A DNA stretch of 64,000 nt from Apium graveolens (GCF_009905375.1 NC_133648.1:91204631-91268630), one strand, 5' to 3'. Counted from the stretch's first letter, positions 33,150 through 47,259 are shown. The notes: a model not told the origin generated them from the sequence alone. A program made the numbers and translations.

Positions 33150-36100
33150 TTACAAGTCACTGAAACAAGCCCAGATTGTCGGGATTGGGTAGAGGGTTAG
33201 GATTAGGAATAGGAAATAGAAAGATAAGACGTCGTGAGGATGAGTGTGACTATATAGTAAGTCTTCGGCACGGTTCGTGTTGCGATTCGGGATTTTTAGC
33301 TTGCGACGTGATTTCCAGACAACAGCAATGGCAGATCCTGATTTCCCTATATCATCGGATCGTTTGGAGCTTTCTGTTCGAGGATCATCATCTTCTATCA
33401 GATTTGATTTGCACCTTGTTCCTCCACCAGTATTAAGGGTACTACCTTCTGTTATGACAGTCGCACCTCTTCAAGCTATTCTACGCTATTCTACTACCTT
33501 TTGATACGAGACTACCTATTCAAGAACCTCCCTCTGTGTAATTTTGTTTTACAGGACATTCGGTTGTGAGTGTATCTCTTTAGCTTATCCTACATCTTGT
33601 TCTATACCCTCGGTTTAAAACTTGTCCTATAAAACAACAGTACCTATGAGGATGGATTCGAGAGCTACAGTAAATGGTGAGCGCTTGAGAGATAAATAAA
33701 GGTTAGAAGAAGTTTAGAGAGAAGATTTAAGTGTTTCAAAGGATAGCTGTTATCGGGTTAAAAGAAGTCATTAGTGACTAAGCCACCCGTGAATAAATAT
33801 GGGATGAATTAGATGAATTTTGAAAGAGTTAGAGAGAAAAGTATAAATCTGGAATTTTTGGTGGAATTAAATGATGGTGCTATGATAAATGCGATATGTA
33901 AAGTAGTAATGCGATGTGATACGAGCAAACTTTGTTCTATGAAATAGACTTGTTGACCATTGGATAGCATGTTTTATTTAACTACTGCAATGATAATGTC
34001 GGGAGTATTACTAGTATGGAAGCTTTGAAATGAAGCTACGAATAAGATAATATGCAACAACAGTTGAAGTTTTCATCGATTAAGGAAGGTAATAGACCCA
34101 ATGAAGGAGAGGAGATAAATGGAAGTGAATGGACCTTTGTGTGATCATTTCTTTAACTTGGTATCTGGTTATAGGAAGGACAACAACCAACTCATATAGT
34201 AAGGACAACCAGATTTGTGAATTTCAAAATTTTAAACAAGTTTTTGAAAAAGATTTTCCCTTACAAAATTTTCAAAAGCCTTTTTAAATAAAATAAGTTT
34301 TAAATATTGGTTGTCAAGTTACTACTTGAGTTTCCTGTTCGTTAAAAGACCCAGATTACCTGGAAGGATACTTATTTTAGCCCCAATATTGTTAATTCAG
34401 AGAATAAAGTGATCCACGATTATGAAGAAGTTGGTTATTTCTAACGGTAAGGTGTAAATATTGTTTGACAAGGATAATAACAGAATCCGCGTATGGAGTA
34501 ATTATTTATCCAGTTGAAGAGACCATTAGAGTTAAGGAATTCATTGATTAAAAAAAAGCCTGGGCATGATCGAAGGAGATTGGGAAGATTTCCAGACCTT
34601 TCCAAAAGAAAAAAGATTATTAACAAAAGGATCGTTATGTTGAATAATTCATGGTTATTCCAAATTAAAGAGAAGGACACTCGAGGTTATCTGCTAAGAA
34701 TGTCATTATGATCAAATTGTTAAAGTATTATACATGTAGGTGTGATGTTAAAGACGCAAGACGTGAAAAGTAGGAATCTACCATAATGCTTAATTTGTGA
34801 AGGCATTTCAGTGTACTTTCTAGAGTTGTTATATAACGCAATTGGGATATGATCGATCAAGCTCGAAAGATGAATATAAATGAAATGTGAATGGTGACTA
34901 ATGGTGTCGTTCTTGTCTTCAATATTACAGCGTATATTCCTTTTTAATCCCTAAAAATATATGAACTTCTTTTCTTAATAAACTCCTTATGATGATATCA
35001 AAAAGGAGGATATTGCATTCCTTTCAAATTTAATTGTTTTCCTCAAGTTTTGCTTTCTGATTAGGACAAACAGTGTTATGATGAGACACTTTGTCAGAAT
35101 GACGAAGGGTCGGGTGGGACGCCACCTAATCAAGTGTTGTATGCTACATGGTATGAAAGACTGGACATCTTAAGTACCAATGTGGTTGTCTCATTCATAT
35201 TCAAATCCTTACTTCTTCTTTCTTTTCAACTTTAATTTTTGTTAAATTGTGAATCCTTCTAGTTGCTTCGTTGTACTGTCGTTCTTTGCAAGAGTTTTTC
35301 AAACAGAAATTAACGTATTATGGACCAAGCGGGCAAAGTTCCATCTACTTCTCACGTATGGGAAGCAAACAAGGGCATATGACAGGAATTACAAATCACT
35401 AACCCAGTCAGGGATGTAATGAGAATCAAGGTAATCTACACCAATAAGGAATACGTCTTCGAGAACGAGAATATGCAATTTTCCTGCGAAATATGTTATT
35501 CAGAATACGGATGTGATGATATAGATGATTATGGTGAATACCTTATGCGTTAAAGTATTGAAAGAGGTTGAAGCAACTTGATTGTTTATTCCCTAAGGTA
35601 TTGTTGATAAAATGATTTACCTCGTTGAATTGGTAAGATTCTGATTAAAAGACTAGAAAATTCAAGAACGTGTATTTGTTAAGTAAATAAGTATCAATGG
35701 TGAAAGTGAGATTTCTGACAATAAGGTTGTGAGGATTTGATATTATTATAAGGAATGAATTAACTATTTAAGCATGATGTCCAGATAGATCATCGTGATG
35801 AAAAGATAGTTCTGAGGATGCCAAATGAAAAGGTTGTGAGGTTCAGAAGATGAAATAAGGTAAAGAATTTGTTAACAATGACTTAAGCTAAGAGGTTATG
35901 GTGACCGAAATGAAGCTCGCGATTGACTTAACACTTAAAACGAAGCCAGTGACCATGGCCTTCCACAAAATGGCACCAGTTAAAATGAGAAAATTAGCAA
36001 AGCAGCTGCAAGAGATGTTAGAAGAAGAAGCGATTAGACCTAGTGTACCCCATAAGGTGCACCGATATTAATTATTAATAAGAAAGATGGAAGTAGGAGA

Positions 36101-38956
36101 TTATGCGTCAACTAGCGGAAGCTCAACAAGTAGACTATCAAGAGCAAGTATCTGTTACCTCAACCCAATGATTTGTTTGATCAAACGAAAGGAGCAAAGT
36201 ACTTTTATAAGATTGATTTAAGACTTGGTACTTCACCAATTGAAGATTAAACCTATGGATATATCAAAGATAATTTTCAGAACTAAGTATTGTTCTCGTA
36301 CTGCCATTTAGATTAACCAATATACCAGTAATATTTGAACTTGATGGATAGAATCTTTAAAGAATATCTGGATAAGCTATAGTTGTGTTACTTAAAGTCA
36401 ACGGAGGACCATGCAAGGCATTTAATCATAGCCGGGAAGTCGAAGAAGAAAGATGTTGTATGAAGGGTTTGCAAGGTGAAAGTTTTGATGATAGAAAGCA
36501 TGAGTAATCGGTGAGGAGGAGACCAAAGGAGATCCAGTAGAAATTAAAGTTACTATGAATAAAGAAGGGCTAAAAGCACCAATAAAAGTAAGAAATTTTC
36601 CCATGGACCGATTATATTACAAATTTGCGCAAGATTTCTTGAAATCTGTAGTACCTTTGATGAAGCTAATCAAGAAAAGCAAGAAGTTTTGTGAAGTGGA
36701 GAAGGGTGAAGGAAAGTTTTGCGAAGTTAAATGAAAGAATGGTTACAACACCTGTGTTATCAATTTAAAAGTATCAAGGAGGTTTGGTAGTTTATAGTGA
36801 TGCTTCTCATTAGGAAATAGGATGTGTGTTGATGCGGCACAATAAAGTTATTGTATATGCATCCAGGCAACCAAAACCTTATGAGCAGAAGTATCCTACT
36901 CATAATTAGGACTAGCAGTAATAATATCTTCTTTGAAAGATTGGGAAACATGATATGTATGGGGAAAAGTGTAAGATCTATATGGACCATAAAAGTTTGA
37001 AGTATATACTCACGAGGAAAAATAAATGTAGAGGCAGGCAATAAGCAAAAAGGTGAGAACGAACATAGAAACTGTACTAGAAGAATTATCTATGGAATTT
37101 TAGAAGTTGGAGTTGGAAGTCAGTTATATAATCCCAAGGCAAACAAGAATGGGTAGTATGACCTTTCAGTCAGAATTATGGAGAAAAGATAAGGAGATGT
37201 CAAGGGAAGATAATGGATTATGATGTTAATGGTTAGTAAGAGGAAGATTATGCACCCAGAAGAACGATCACGATATTCCTATGTTTTCTTTCAGCATATG
37301 GATGTTACAAGTAAAAGGATTAAGAAATGAAATCCCACAGGGAATTTACAGTATAAAGTATTTAATTTATTGAAGAAATGCCAAGATATATGGAAATTTA
37401 AAGAAAAATAGTGATAATCAGGTATAAGAAGGGAATTTCAGAATAGATTGGGAAGTGTTGGACATGTCAAAGAATTAAGACAAAGTATCGGAGGCCTAGT
37501 GAACAAAGCAGACCAAGGAATGGTTTTACAAGAAGCGAATCGTAAAATGTATCAGTGATGTTGTTGGAGAAAAGGAATGAAATTATGAGATTATGTACAG
37601 ATTATCAGGAATTTAATAAAACAATGAATAAGAAGAAGTGACCCCTACAAAGAATTGATTACCTATGAGACCTAATCTAAGAAGTGTGTTATGTCTCGAG
37701 TATTAACTTAAAATCCAACCTGGGAACATATCAGAGATTACGATTAAAGTAAGTTAAGAGCATTACAAGCTCCGGTGATATTATGTGAAATAACAAGTGT
37801 ATCAGTTATCTATAAGGAATTAAGGAACATGTTGTATAAGGAGTACTCAGATAAATGAACTGTATTTATTGATAACATCTTCAGCTATTCAGGGAAAGTA
37901 TACGTTGAGTCTTTAAGAATGAAATTTTGACTAAGGTTAACAAAAGATTCGGAATTAATCCATTAACAATTACCTAAGCAAAGCCGTATGATAGCAGATG
38001 CCTTATGCCGACGGAAAGGATCAGCTGTAATTAAGACCACTGATGAGTTAATAAACGAATTGGAAAGAGTAGAATCTGAAGTTCAAATACTAAAAGGTAA
38101 TAATACGTGAATATATGAGATTACTTTTTAACCCTAACTGATGAAAAGAGTAAGAGATGTTCAAATGTTTGGAAACCAAGTTGAAAATGAGCACTGCCTA
38201 TCATCCTTAAATGAAGAGTCAAAGTACGGAGGTGATTCAGGAAATGTAAGATATGTTGAGAGGTTGAGTTTGAAGGAAGCACTGGAATGATCATTTATCA
38301 TCGATGTCAGCTTTGGAATGCCACTTTATCAGGCTTCATGTGAACGCAAGTGTAGTTCCCCATTTTTATTATGATAAAATGGGAGAAAGAAAGTTGTCAA
38401 ATTCAAAGTTAATCCAGCACACCAAGGGCGTAACGATATTGATTGAAGCAGCTCAGAGTAGAAAAAAGAAAGAAGTGGAATTGTATCGAGGGAGTGTATG
38501 AATATAGAAATAAGACCAGTAGTGTTAGTAAAAGTGTCGTCTTGAAAGAGATTGGATAAGTTTGAGTAGAAGGGACAAGTTAAGTCCTAAAAAAAATTAG
38601 TGAACCATTCGAGGTATTAATAAATATAGATAAAGTTGTTCATGAGTTGATGTTACCATTGCAACAGTATGTACATATAATGTGTTTTGCCTGTTAAGGT
38701 TAAGACGATAAGTATCTGATTCGAATCAAGTGATTGATCAGGAGCCAATGGGCTTCCGGTCCAAGTTTATTTTGTATATAGTGATCGATCTAAATTCTTG
38801 ATCGTTAAAGGCAAGTCATTGAAAATGGGTGTATATCTATAGTAAGTACGTTTGAAATCCTCGAGTAGAAGAGTCTACTTGGAAACTAGAGTCGGATATG
38901 CTTGACAAATATCTTCACTTATTTACTTAAACCAGATTCTGAGGACATAATCTTTT
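33150..38956 (+). pseudogene. Decayed gag-pol interior of element 3, rearranged
   Basis: Traces in order: a short open frame at 33328-33504 where element 4 has its pre-gag ORF; RT start near 35940-36060 (KMAPVKMRKLAKQLQEM); an RT/RNase H boundary near 36600-36700 (PLMKLIKKSKKF); RNase H near 36795-36900 (GCVLMRHNKVIVYASRQP); an integrase zinc end near 37440 (CWTCQRIKTKYRRPSEQ). RT sequence then appears again at about 37580-37900 (RLCTDYQEFNK; VFIDNIFSYSG), followed by RNase H end near 37995 (DALCRRK), integrase near 38170-38350 and an integrase C-terminal trace near 38600-38680. Frames shift often and stops are dense. The repeated RT trace suggests a chimeric or internally duplicated interior. 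Region 33510-35900 has no recognisable domain. Confidence 0.6.
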
Positions 38957-38969
38957 AAGGGGGGAATGA
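38957..38969 (+). other. Polypurine tract of element 3
   Basis: AAGGGGGGAATGA lies directly before the 3' LTR start at 38970. Element 4 has AAGGGGGGAGAA in the same place. Confidence 0.85.
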
Positions 38970-41900
38970 TATAACGACTCGTGTATTTTTGAATTATTTA
39001 AATATGTAATTGTGGAATATTAATTAAATAAAATATGTGTCTTGGTTTTGGCAGCAGTATGTTGATATATACTATTTGTCTGTGATTTATGGGTGTAAAG
39101 GATTGGAATGTGTAGATAAAGATTGAGTTATATTGTTCTGTTTTACTCTTAAAGGTGATTTTATTACAGTTTTAAATCCAAAAATATTTGGATTGTCTCT
39201 AAATTTAGTTTTATGACTTTATAATTTCAATAATTATTTTTGGGATTTTACAAAATTTAGAAATTAATATTTTATCAATTATTTAACCCTGCATGATTTT
39301 CTGATTACATTTAATTGTAAAATCTGTATTTAATTCTAGAATTCTTCAAAAATTATAAAACTCATATTTATTTAAGTTTGAAATATTCCGAGAATTTTAA
39401 AATTATTTTGGAAATTTTCAGGATTAATTTTACCCGCGCGTTGTTTCGCTTCATTGATAAAAGCGGGTATAAAACGCATTTTAAAAATCATTTTAAAATT
39501 TCAAAATTCATGTTTTTATTAACTTCAGGATATTTATGATATTTTAGGACTATTTTCGTAGATTACGGATGTTATTTTATATGCACCTCGGTCCAATAAT
39601 TTCGAGCTTCGAAACAAATCGGGACTCAAAACTCTTGTAGTTATCTTAAAAGCCATGTGTCAAATTCTGAAAAAAATTGATTTACACGTGTAGTTCAGTT
39701 GGGGAAAACAGCAGAAAGAAAGAAAAAAAAAAATCAAAAATCAATTAAAACAAAATAAAAAAGGGGATGTACACCCCTGTTCCTTCTATCTCAATCTCTA
39801 CCTTTCTCAACTCTCTCCTCGTCTCTCTCTCATCTCCCCGTTTCCCCTCTCTTTTCTGTTATTCTATCCTTGCCTCGCCCCTGTTTATTTCCGGTGGTTG
39901 CAGTTTCAGTTCCAGTGAGTTCGCCGCCGTTCGTTTCCGGCCGGTCATGCTCGATTATGTTCCGCTCCTAAAATTGTTTGTGTGTGCATGTATATTTATA
40001 TATATATATATATATATATATTTGTGTTCGCGTATGTGTGTGTGATATGTGCGTGTGTGCACAGTTGGTGTGTGAGGGTGGTGCTGGCGTTTCCCCCCGC
40101 TGGTTGCTCCCCTGGTTTCCGTTATTCTTTTCTGTTCTGCGCGTATGGGCGCGTGTGTCTGTTGCGTTGCCTTTTAATATTAATTATCCAATTTTCTTGC
40201 AGAAAATTTGTTGAGTAAATATTCGTGATATTATAATTGTGCGTAAATTTATTTCGTAATCGGCGGAATTTCGCGTTGGAAACCCGGGGAAATTATCGGG
40301 TACCCGTGAAATTTTGTCGCCGTTCGCGATGACTCGTTACGAGCGGACGGTGGACTATGATGTTTATTCTGAGTCCTAATATTTTAAAATAAATAAATTA
40401 ATTTATGAAATTATCTTTGAAAACGAGAATTTGATTCTACATTAAAGTCAAGTACGTAATTTAGTTGACGAATTATGATTAGATTGATTATTGGGGTGAG
40501 CCGGTGATTGGAATTTACGAGTTGTGATTGGTTGTCGTGTTTTAAATTGGATTGTTGTTGTTGAATTGGCGTCGATTGATATTTCGACGGGTAGTCCAAT
40601 AAGCAAAGGGGACGCTATCCGATTTCCGAAAAATCGAACTACAAAAATACGGGAGCGTATCCGAGGATTATCGAGACGTCGAGCGAGTATAAGTAAATAC
40701 ATATACGTATGTTTTATACAAAACCTGATTGTATGTTTTGTCTAAAACACAGTAACCCTAATTTCGTAGAATGACGAGTATACGTATTTTCTGAAAATGA
40801 ACATTGGATCAATTTTGAGAATGTGAACTCCAATTGTTGTCTGTGTTATTCTAATATGAATAATTACGAGTCGGGTTTGAATATCGTTGGGTAAGAATTA
40901 GTATAGAGGATATGTCAAGCATACCTAGACATCTAACGTAGGGTATTTCGACCCTGTAGGTTATAGTCGGGAATCTGAAAGTGGACGATGGACTAAAGAT
41001 AACCTAGTAGTCAGTTAACGAGCTCAGTAGAGTTTCAACAGAAAGACCTGAGTGTCAAAGTCGAATCCAATGAGATATAGTGGTTGGAAGTTAGAGCCTG
41101 AGTAGCAGAGTCGGCTCAGAGTTGATCAGTAATAGTTAAAGCCTTGTAAGGCAAGTATTTCTGAACTTTTCTTCAAGATATATTACCAATGTTTTCGAAC
41201 TGTTTCATAACATGTTGCTATTATTAAACATAACTCATGTTTTATAATGCAAGTGCTTTAAATTATTTACCCTTGAATCCTGATTATTTCTTGATCTTGA
41301 GCCGTAAGCCTTATTCTTTGTAAACCATCCTTTGTTGATCCTCAGATACCAAGCTACACAGATATGATACTACACCCCAAATGTTTAACTACCAAACACC
41401 AAATACTGGAACAAAATTGTTTGAAAACACAGAAACTTCTATGCTCCAACCATTCCTTATAACATCGAATAACTATACCTTGAAAAAAAATCATTACTGA
41501 TCCAATACCTGATGCTTTTACAAACTGAAAACTGTTTCTTGTACATACCCTGATATACCCTTGAGATATCCATGAGTTTCCTTATGTTTTTATTCAAATG
41601 TTTAACCATCATTAATTATGATCTTGTTTTATTGAATTATATTGTTATCATATTGAACTGCTTTATGATTGGATAGTTTTTATATATGTGGACCAGATTC
41701 GTGGTCAGACCATACCAATGGTCAAGTTAGGCCAATGTGTGCCTTGGATCCAGTAATTAGAGCAGTGCTGTGTGCTTGCTCGGGGTTAGTGTGTGACTGA
41801 TCAGCAGCCTAACCTTGATTTTAAAAACTTAAAATGAATATCCAATTCTAATGAATAGTTAAAAAAAGAAACTTGATTCCTTTGAATCATCTCATTTGAT

Positions 41901-42308
41901 CATTGTTTAACCTCAATTATCGTTATCATGACTTGCTGAGCTAGTTAGCTCACCCTTGCGATTCTTTTATATATTTTACAGTTGAAAAGAATATGGACGA
42001 TAGTGAAGTTCCTCAGTCCAAAGTGCGGGCTAAGGTTCCAGTCGAGTTGGATCGAACTAGCAGAAGTTTCATGCGGTAAAGAGATAGTCTGATTGTAAGA
42101 ATGATTTTATTATCAAGTGTAAGTTAAATTAGCTAGGATTTGGTACGATGTAATAATTAAGGTTGTGGCTTGTTTTCATACTTTAACCTGTTGCGACCCG
42201 TGGTTTTGTGAAGCAGGGTCATTATAAATAATATTTCTTATACAGGTTTATATATTGCATATGTGTTGTGGACCCCAAACTTCTGACCCGGGTTTGGAGG
42301 GCGCCACA
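38970..42308 (+). repeat. Element 3 3' LTR (3339 bp)
   Basis: Near-identical partner of 29806-33128. The main difference is a longer TA repeat at about 39992-40021. It ends GCGCCACA and is followed by the target duplication GCGCG at 42309-42313. Confidence 0.93.
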
Positions 42309-42313
42309 GCGCG
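42309..42313. repeat. Right target-site duplication of element 3
   Basis: GCGCG, identical to 29801-29805. Beyond it, element 2's LTR resumes with TCCTCTCC. Confidence 0.9.
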
Positions 42314-45300
42314 TCCTCTCCTTTTCACCCTTTCAAGGATTTCCTTATAAATTTGGGAATCTATTCGCCTCCAAACACTTTCTTCGATCCTCAGCCTCCA
42401 AACGCTCACCATATCCCTGAATTTCTGAATTGGGTGGCGCGCCTTGTTCAAGACTCCAAAAAGGGTATCTTGATGGCAGACTCTTCAGACAATTCTTCCA
42501 CGGACAATATCCCTTAGTCCAAAAGGATAGATCCCCAGCCCCAATTAGTACAGAACTGGACGATGATGACTAGTTTGAGAGTTTGAATGCTGACATGTAT
42601 AGGGGTGTTGAGAGGGGTATCAACGTAGGTGCTGGACCTTCCAAAGTTTCCTACAGGGCTGTTTCTCCTAGCCTATCTCCTCAACAAACACAGGGCGCGC
42701 CTACTTCTCCTATTTCTGAGGGCGCACCTGAAGGAAATGTATCGCCACTTCGCGATAAGGCAAATTTCTTTGATGAGGATTCCTTCCAGTTCTCTACCTC
42801 TCCTGAACCTTCTCCAATCCTCTTCCAACACTGGGAAGTTTCTGACAACGAATTAGACTTTGATTGGGATGAATTCGAGCCATGCAATGAAGCTGTGAAG
42901 AAACATTTCAGGAAGGAACATGGGAAGTTTTTCTGCGTGGGCCTGTCCTCAGCTTGTTCAGATGAGCAACTGGGATGGCTCATGGAATTTTATGATATGG
43001 AAGGTATATGGGCACGCCCTTTAAGCATGATGTAGCCTCATATCTTCAATTATGGGAGGAACTTCAAAATCCCTAAGATGGTAACTAGCCCTAAGCTGGT
43101 ATCCTTAGGAGTAGGCGCACCCTTACATCCCTATCTTAGGAAAGTGATAGAACTTTATGACGTGGCTCCACTCCAACTTTCTCCCAATAGCTACAAGTTT
43201 ATTCTGGCCCTGTTCATTCTCTATATGGACTTGGGTTTTCCTCAGCCTTCAATGGTCGAAGTCACTTATTTTTTCAACCTAAGAAAGTCTGACCACGGGT
43301 ACTACTACTTGGTTGTAGACAAGCAGCACAACAAGAAGGGTTTTTCCTCTGGTAAGCTCAGCCATGAAAAAGGCCGGAAGGAAAACTTCTTTTACTTGTA
43401 TGACGTTCCCAGATTAAGGATAAGATTCAACAAGTCACCAAGTAAGGGCGCGCCCTTTCTTTATCTTTTCCCAACATTATTTCTATGTTCCTTTTTCCTT
43501 TTTTTTTACATCCTTATACTTTTTCAGACAGACCAGTGGCCAAACCACTTAAGGGCGAGCCCAAAAAATGAGCTGAAGCCCTTCTCAGAGTGGCTGCTGA
43601 CAGGTGGAACCTGAAGACCTTAGTCACCCGGACCAATTTGATGCGAGTCGGAATCCTTTCTGATCAGGTAGGGACGAAGTGTAAATATGTAAAATTTAGG
43701 AAAGGTGCTCCTGTTTCCTATGTCATCGACCTAGATAGTGAAGAAGAGGCTGAAGAAGAAGAAGCAGAAGATAGTTCTTTTCAAGGCCAAGATCCTTCAG
43801 GTTCAACAATTGCAGAGTCTAAAGGCGCGCCCTTCTATAATTGGCGCGTCCTAGCTTCTTTTTTTTAGCTTTTATATTTGCATACTAGATATAAATTCCT
43901 GTTAATATGGTTAATCTTTCCGCCCCTTAGGGCACACCCTTTCACTCTAGGCGTAGCACTTTATGCATGTTTATAAATGTTATCTTCATCAATTGCCTTT
44001 ATTTATTGCTCTGTTTAGCACACCTAACTGTCACGTTCAATTAATATGTTCTATGTTTTATGTAGAAATGGCTCCTCCAAGAATCCCCAAATCCTTTGGG
44101 GCGCGCCCTGGTGACAAGCCCAAGCCTAAGCCAAAGAAAGATGCTCCTGCAGCACAGGCATCCATCCCCACTCCAACTTCTATCCCTCAAACAACTGCTG
44201 TCCTAAAAAGGCCCGTGATTGACCTCACAGATAAATAGGGCGCGTCCAAGAGGCATATAGCAGAGGGCGCGCCTTCTGGCTCATCTGCTGCTTTGAACGC
44301 TCTTGGCCCCATGGGTTCCCTTCACATTTCAGATGAAGAAGTGGAACAGTGGCAAGCCATGGACTTGGGAGATGCCGCTCGTGCCTCTATAAAGGCATCT
44401 TGCCAATTGTTCATCCACTCCACCCGAGTGGTGGACAAGCTTCTTGAAGAGGGGGCGCGCCTAGAGAGGCTGCAGGGTGACAATAACATTCTGAGGAACA
44501 CCCTCAAAGACAAGGACTTTCTGCATGCCAAGGACATCAAAGCCAAGGACTCTGAAATCTCCTTTCTCAAGGATGATGTGGCCAATCTTACTTCTCAGCT
44601 AGAGATTGCCAACAAAAAGGCTATCTCTCTCCACACTGAGCTTGGTGGAACTAATTTGAGGATCGAATATCTGGAGAAGCAACAGAAAATGGGCTGGCCT
44701 GATGAGAAGAGGGAAATGATTGATGAAGCATTTGCCAATGGTTTCCACTTCTACATGATTGGTTTTGTGGCCAATGATCCTGACTACACTTTTAAAAAGT
44801 TTGGGGAGGAAACGATTGCTGAGATGGTAAAATTCAAGAAGGAGCATGCTGATGAAATCAAGGCGAGGAGGGTAGAGCTTGGATTAGAAAAAGAAGATGA
44901 GGGCGCGCCAAGAGGGGAACCCTCCAAGGACGCGCCTGAAGCTGATCCCACTGTTCCTCTTCAAACCATTCCTCCAACAGACCAATCTCAGGGCGCGCCT
45001 TGATTTATGTTTAATCTTACACCCGTACTAAAGTTTCAAATACTACTGAGGAGCCAGCTCTCTTTTGATGCTGTGCAAAATTGTATGACTTATTTTTCTG
45101 CTACTCTTTTAGCTTTGCATCATGACATTTCGTATGACTTAATATGATTTTATCTTTTCCCGTATGCATAAAAATTTGTTAAGGCATTTTGATTTTTTCT
45201 TGGCCATTTCATGTTTCCAAAATCATGACTCATACTTCCATGATGGCGCGCCTTTGTATCATGTTTCCATGAATTTGCAGTCAGTTCGTCATGACTTATG

Positions 45301-45835
45301 TTACTATAGGGCGCGCTCTTTGATATTTAAGGAATATTTATTAGCACATTTGTGGGTTTTTTTTCTTTTTATGTGATCTCAAAGTCGTCCCCATATCATT
45401 AAGATCTATAGACTCCTTTCTTGTAACATTTTAGCAATGAGGGCGCGCCTTATTTCTTTTGCAAATAACACGTACTTTTTCTTATCAGTAATACCTTTGC
45501 GATATTTTTACTTAAGTGTCAGTCCAAGGGCGCGCCTTAAGCTACAGGACTTTTACCTTAGCTTATTTGGCTAGCCATATGCATACTATGTTATCTTGAT
45601 TATAAAGCAATAGTTATTCGATAGGGCGTGCCTCAACATGGGGCGCGCCTCTGGTGTTTTTCGAATGAAAGTTTTCGTGTCAAGCAGATAAAGCAATTTA
45701 AAGTAACTTCTCCCTTTTATTGATAAGGCGCTCTAGTGTATAAATTACACCAGTCTCATGGCTATCATGCTCTATGGGGAAATTATTTGAAAATTTTCTT
45801 CCTTCTGCTAGTTCCAAGGTTCGCAGTCACATGTA
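42314..45835 (-). repeat. Element 2 3' LTR, inner part
   Basis: It runs from the element 3 insertion to the polypurine tract. It contains exons 2-4 of the antisense gene and, from 45005 to 45835, decamer-rich DNA without a gene. The inner end in sense orientation is GGGGGGTAG|TACATGTG, so the canonical LTR start TG has become TA. Confidence 0.85.
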
Positions 45836-45848
45836 CTACCCCCCTAGG
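45836..45848 (-). other. Polypurine tract of element 2
   Basis: On the minus strand, CTAGGGGGGTAG directly precedes the LTR start and matches element 1. Confidence 0.7.
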
Positions 45849-45922
45849 CTAGGAGGAATTTATTTCTACTAGTCTACTACATAGGAGTTAAGCATAAAAA
45901 ATAAGGGGGACACAACCATACC

Positions 45923-47259
45923 CTACTGATCATATTTCCATAAATGTTCTACATTCCATGCTCGAGGAATAAGTTTACCATCCAGATCTTCCAAGCGATA
46001 GGTTCCCTTCCAGAGTATAGCTTTGACTTTGTACGGTCCTTCCCAATTAGCTCCAAGCACCCCGTGCTGAGCTATCTTAGTGTTAGGTATAACCTTTCAC
46101 AACACAAGATCTCCAACCTTGAACGACACGGATTTCACCTTTTTATTGAAGTACCTTGCGATTCTCTGCTGATATGCAGCAAGCTTTAATTGAGAGTTCG
46201 TTCGGGCTTCATCTAACAAATCCAAGTGAAGCTTCTGGTTAACTTCTGCATCTTCCTCAACAAACACGTCTCTCCGGAGGGATCCGGCTCCTACCTCTAC
46301 GGGAACCATGGCCTCATACCCATAAGTCAGCAGGAAGGGGGTTTCTCCTGTGGTCGATCTAGGGGTCGTATTGTAAGACCAAAGGACCATGGGCATCTCC
46401 TCTGGCCAATCTCCTTTTTTCTCTTCTAACTTTGCCTTCAAGGTATGTTTTATGATTTTGTTTATAGCCTCCGTCTGACCATTACTCTGCGGATGATAAA
46501 CTGCGGCAAAGTCCTTTTTGATTTTCAAGTCCTCACAAAGCTTCCTTAACTCTTTACTATCAAACTGCTTCCCATTGTCGAAGATGAGTTTGTAGGGGAT
46601 ACCAAACCTGCATACTATGGAATTGAAAACAAAATCCCTTATCTTCTTTGTTGTAATCATGGCTAGTGGCATAGCTTCTGCCCATTTGGTAAAGTAGTCC
46701 ACCGCTAACACGGCATATTTCACACCCCCCTTTGCTTTGGGCAACTCTCCAATGAGATCAATTCCCCACATGGCAAAAGGCCAAGGACTTGCCAATGAGG
46801 TAATGGTAGATGCCGGGGCGTTGGAATAGTTGGCGAATCGCTGGCAACGATCGCAAGCCCGGACAAAATTGAAGGCATCTTCTCTCATAGTTGGCCAGTA
46901 GTATCCTTGTCTGAGTACTTTTAATGCCAAGGAACCACCCCCGAGTGATTGCCACACATCCCTTCGTGCACCTCTCTGAGAATATAACTTCCTTCTTCCA
47001 TATCCACACAACGTAATAGTGGCTGGTTAAATCCTCTCTTGTATAATATCCCATCGTATTCAACATACTTTGTAGCCTGGTACCGAAGGCATCGAGCCTG
47101 TAGTTTGTCTTCCGGTACAACTCCTGTCTGAATATAGTTATGAATGGGGGTCATCCAGCTTTCTCGCGGGACTTCTTGTGTCTGAAACACCTCTACCTCC
47201 AGAATACTTGGGATTTCCTGGATTCCCAAAGGGATTTGTCCAAGTTGGACGCTGTCCAT
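45923..47259 (-). pseudogene. Element 2 integrase, broken
   Basis: Zinc region: HEGMCGNHSG and, after a frameshift, CDRCQRFANYS. Catalytic core: WGIDLIGELP, then FDNGKQF, then NGQTEAINK, giving the Asp, Asp and Glu of the DDE core in one open stretch (47011-46097). The C-terminal part after a TGA at 46097 continues with GVLGANWEGPYK and ends in TAG at 45925-45923. It is parallel to element 1 integrase throughout, but the frameshift between 47259 and 47011 and the stop make it non-functional. Confidence 0.85.

Larger units (their letters stand above)
29806..42308 (+). mobile_element. Element 3: nested Ty3/gypsy element with decayed interior
   Basis: The LTRs are 29806-33128 and 38970-42308, both starting TATAACGACTCG and ending GCGCCACA, flanked by a perfect GCGCG duplication. 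The PBS TGGTATCAGAGC follows the 5' LTR and the PPT AAGGGGGGAATGA precedes the 3' LTR. The LTRs differ by roughly 1% plus a TA-repeat length change. The 5.8-kb interior has only broken traces of gag-pol. The start TATAACGACTCG is close to element 4's TGTAACGACCG, so it is probably a chromovirus relative. Confidence 0.92.
29100..45003 (+). pseudogene. LTR antisense gene of element 2, split by element 3
   Basis: Predicted parts on the plus strand: leader exon ~29100-29243; intron to acceptor TTGACAG at 29787; exon 2 29788-29805, interrupted by element 3, resuming 42314-43441 (ATG at 42474; donor CCAA|GTAAGG); exon 3 43528-43800 (acceptor TTTTTCAG; donor TTCAG|GTTC); exon 4 44066-45003 (acceptor TATGTAG). 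Order and phase match element 1's antisense gene. Exon 2 encodes FYDMEGIWARPL and LVSLGVGAPLHPYLRKVIEL. Exon 4 has a Lys/Pro-rich start, a coiled coil (about 44450-44700) and a tail ending SQGAP. Stops include TAG in exon 2 (near 42517 and 43033), TGA in exon 3 (43568) and TAG in exon 4 (44236). It is degenerate, but the architecture is clear. Confidence 0.6.
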
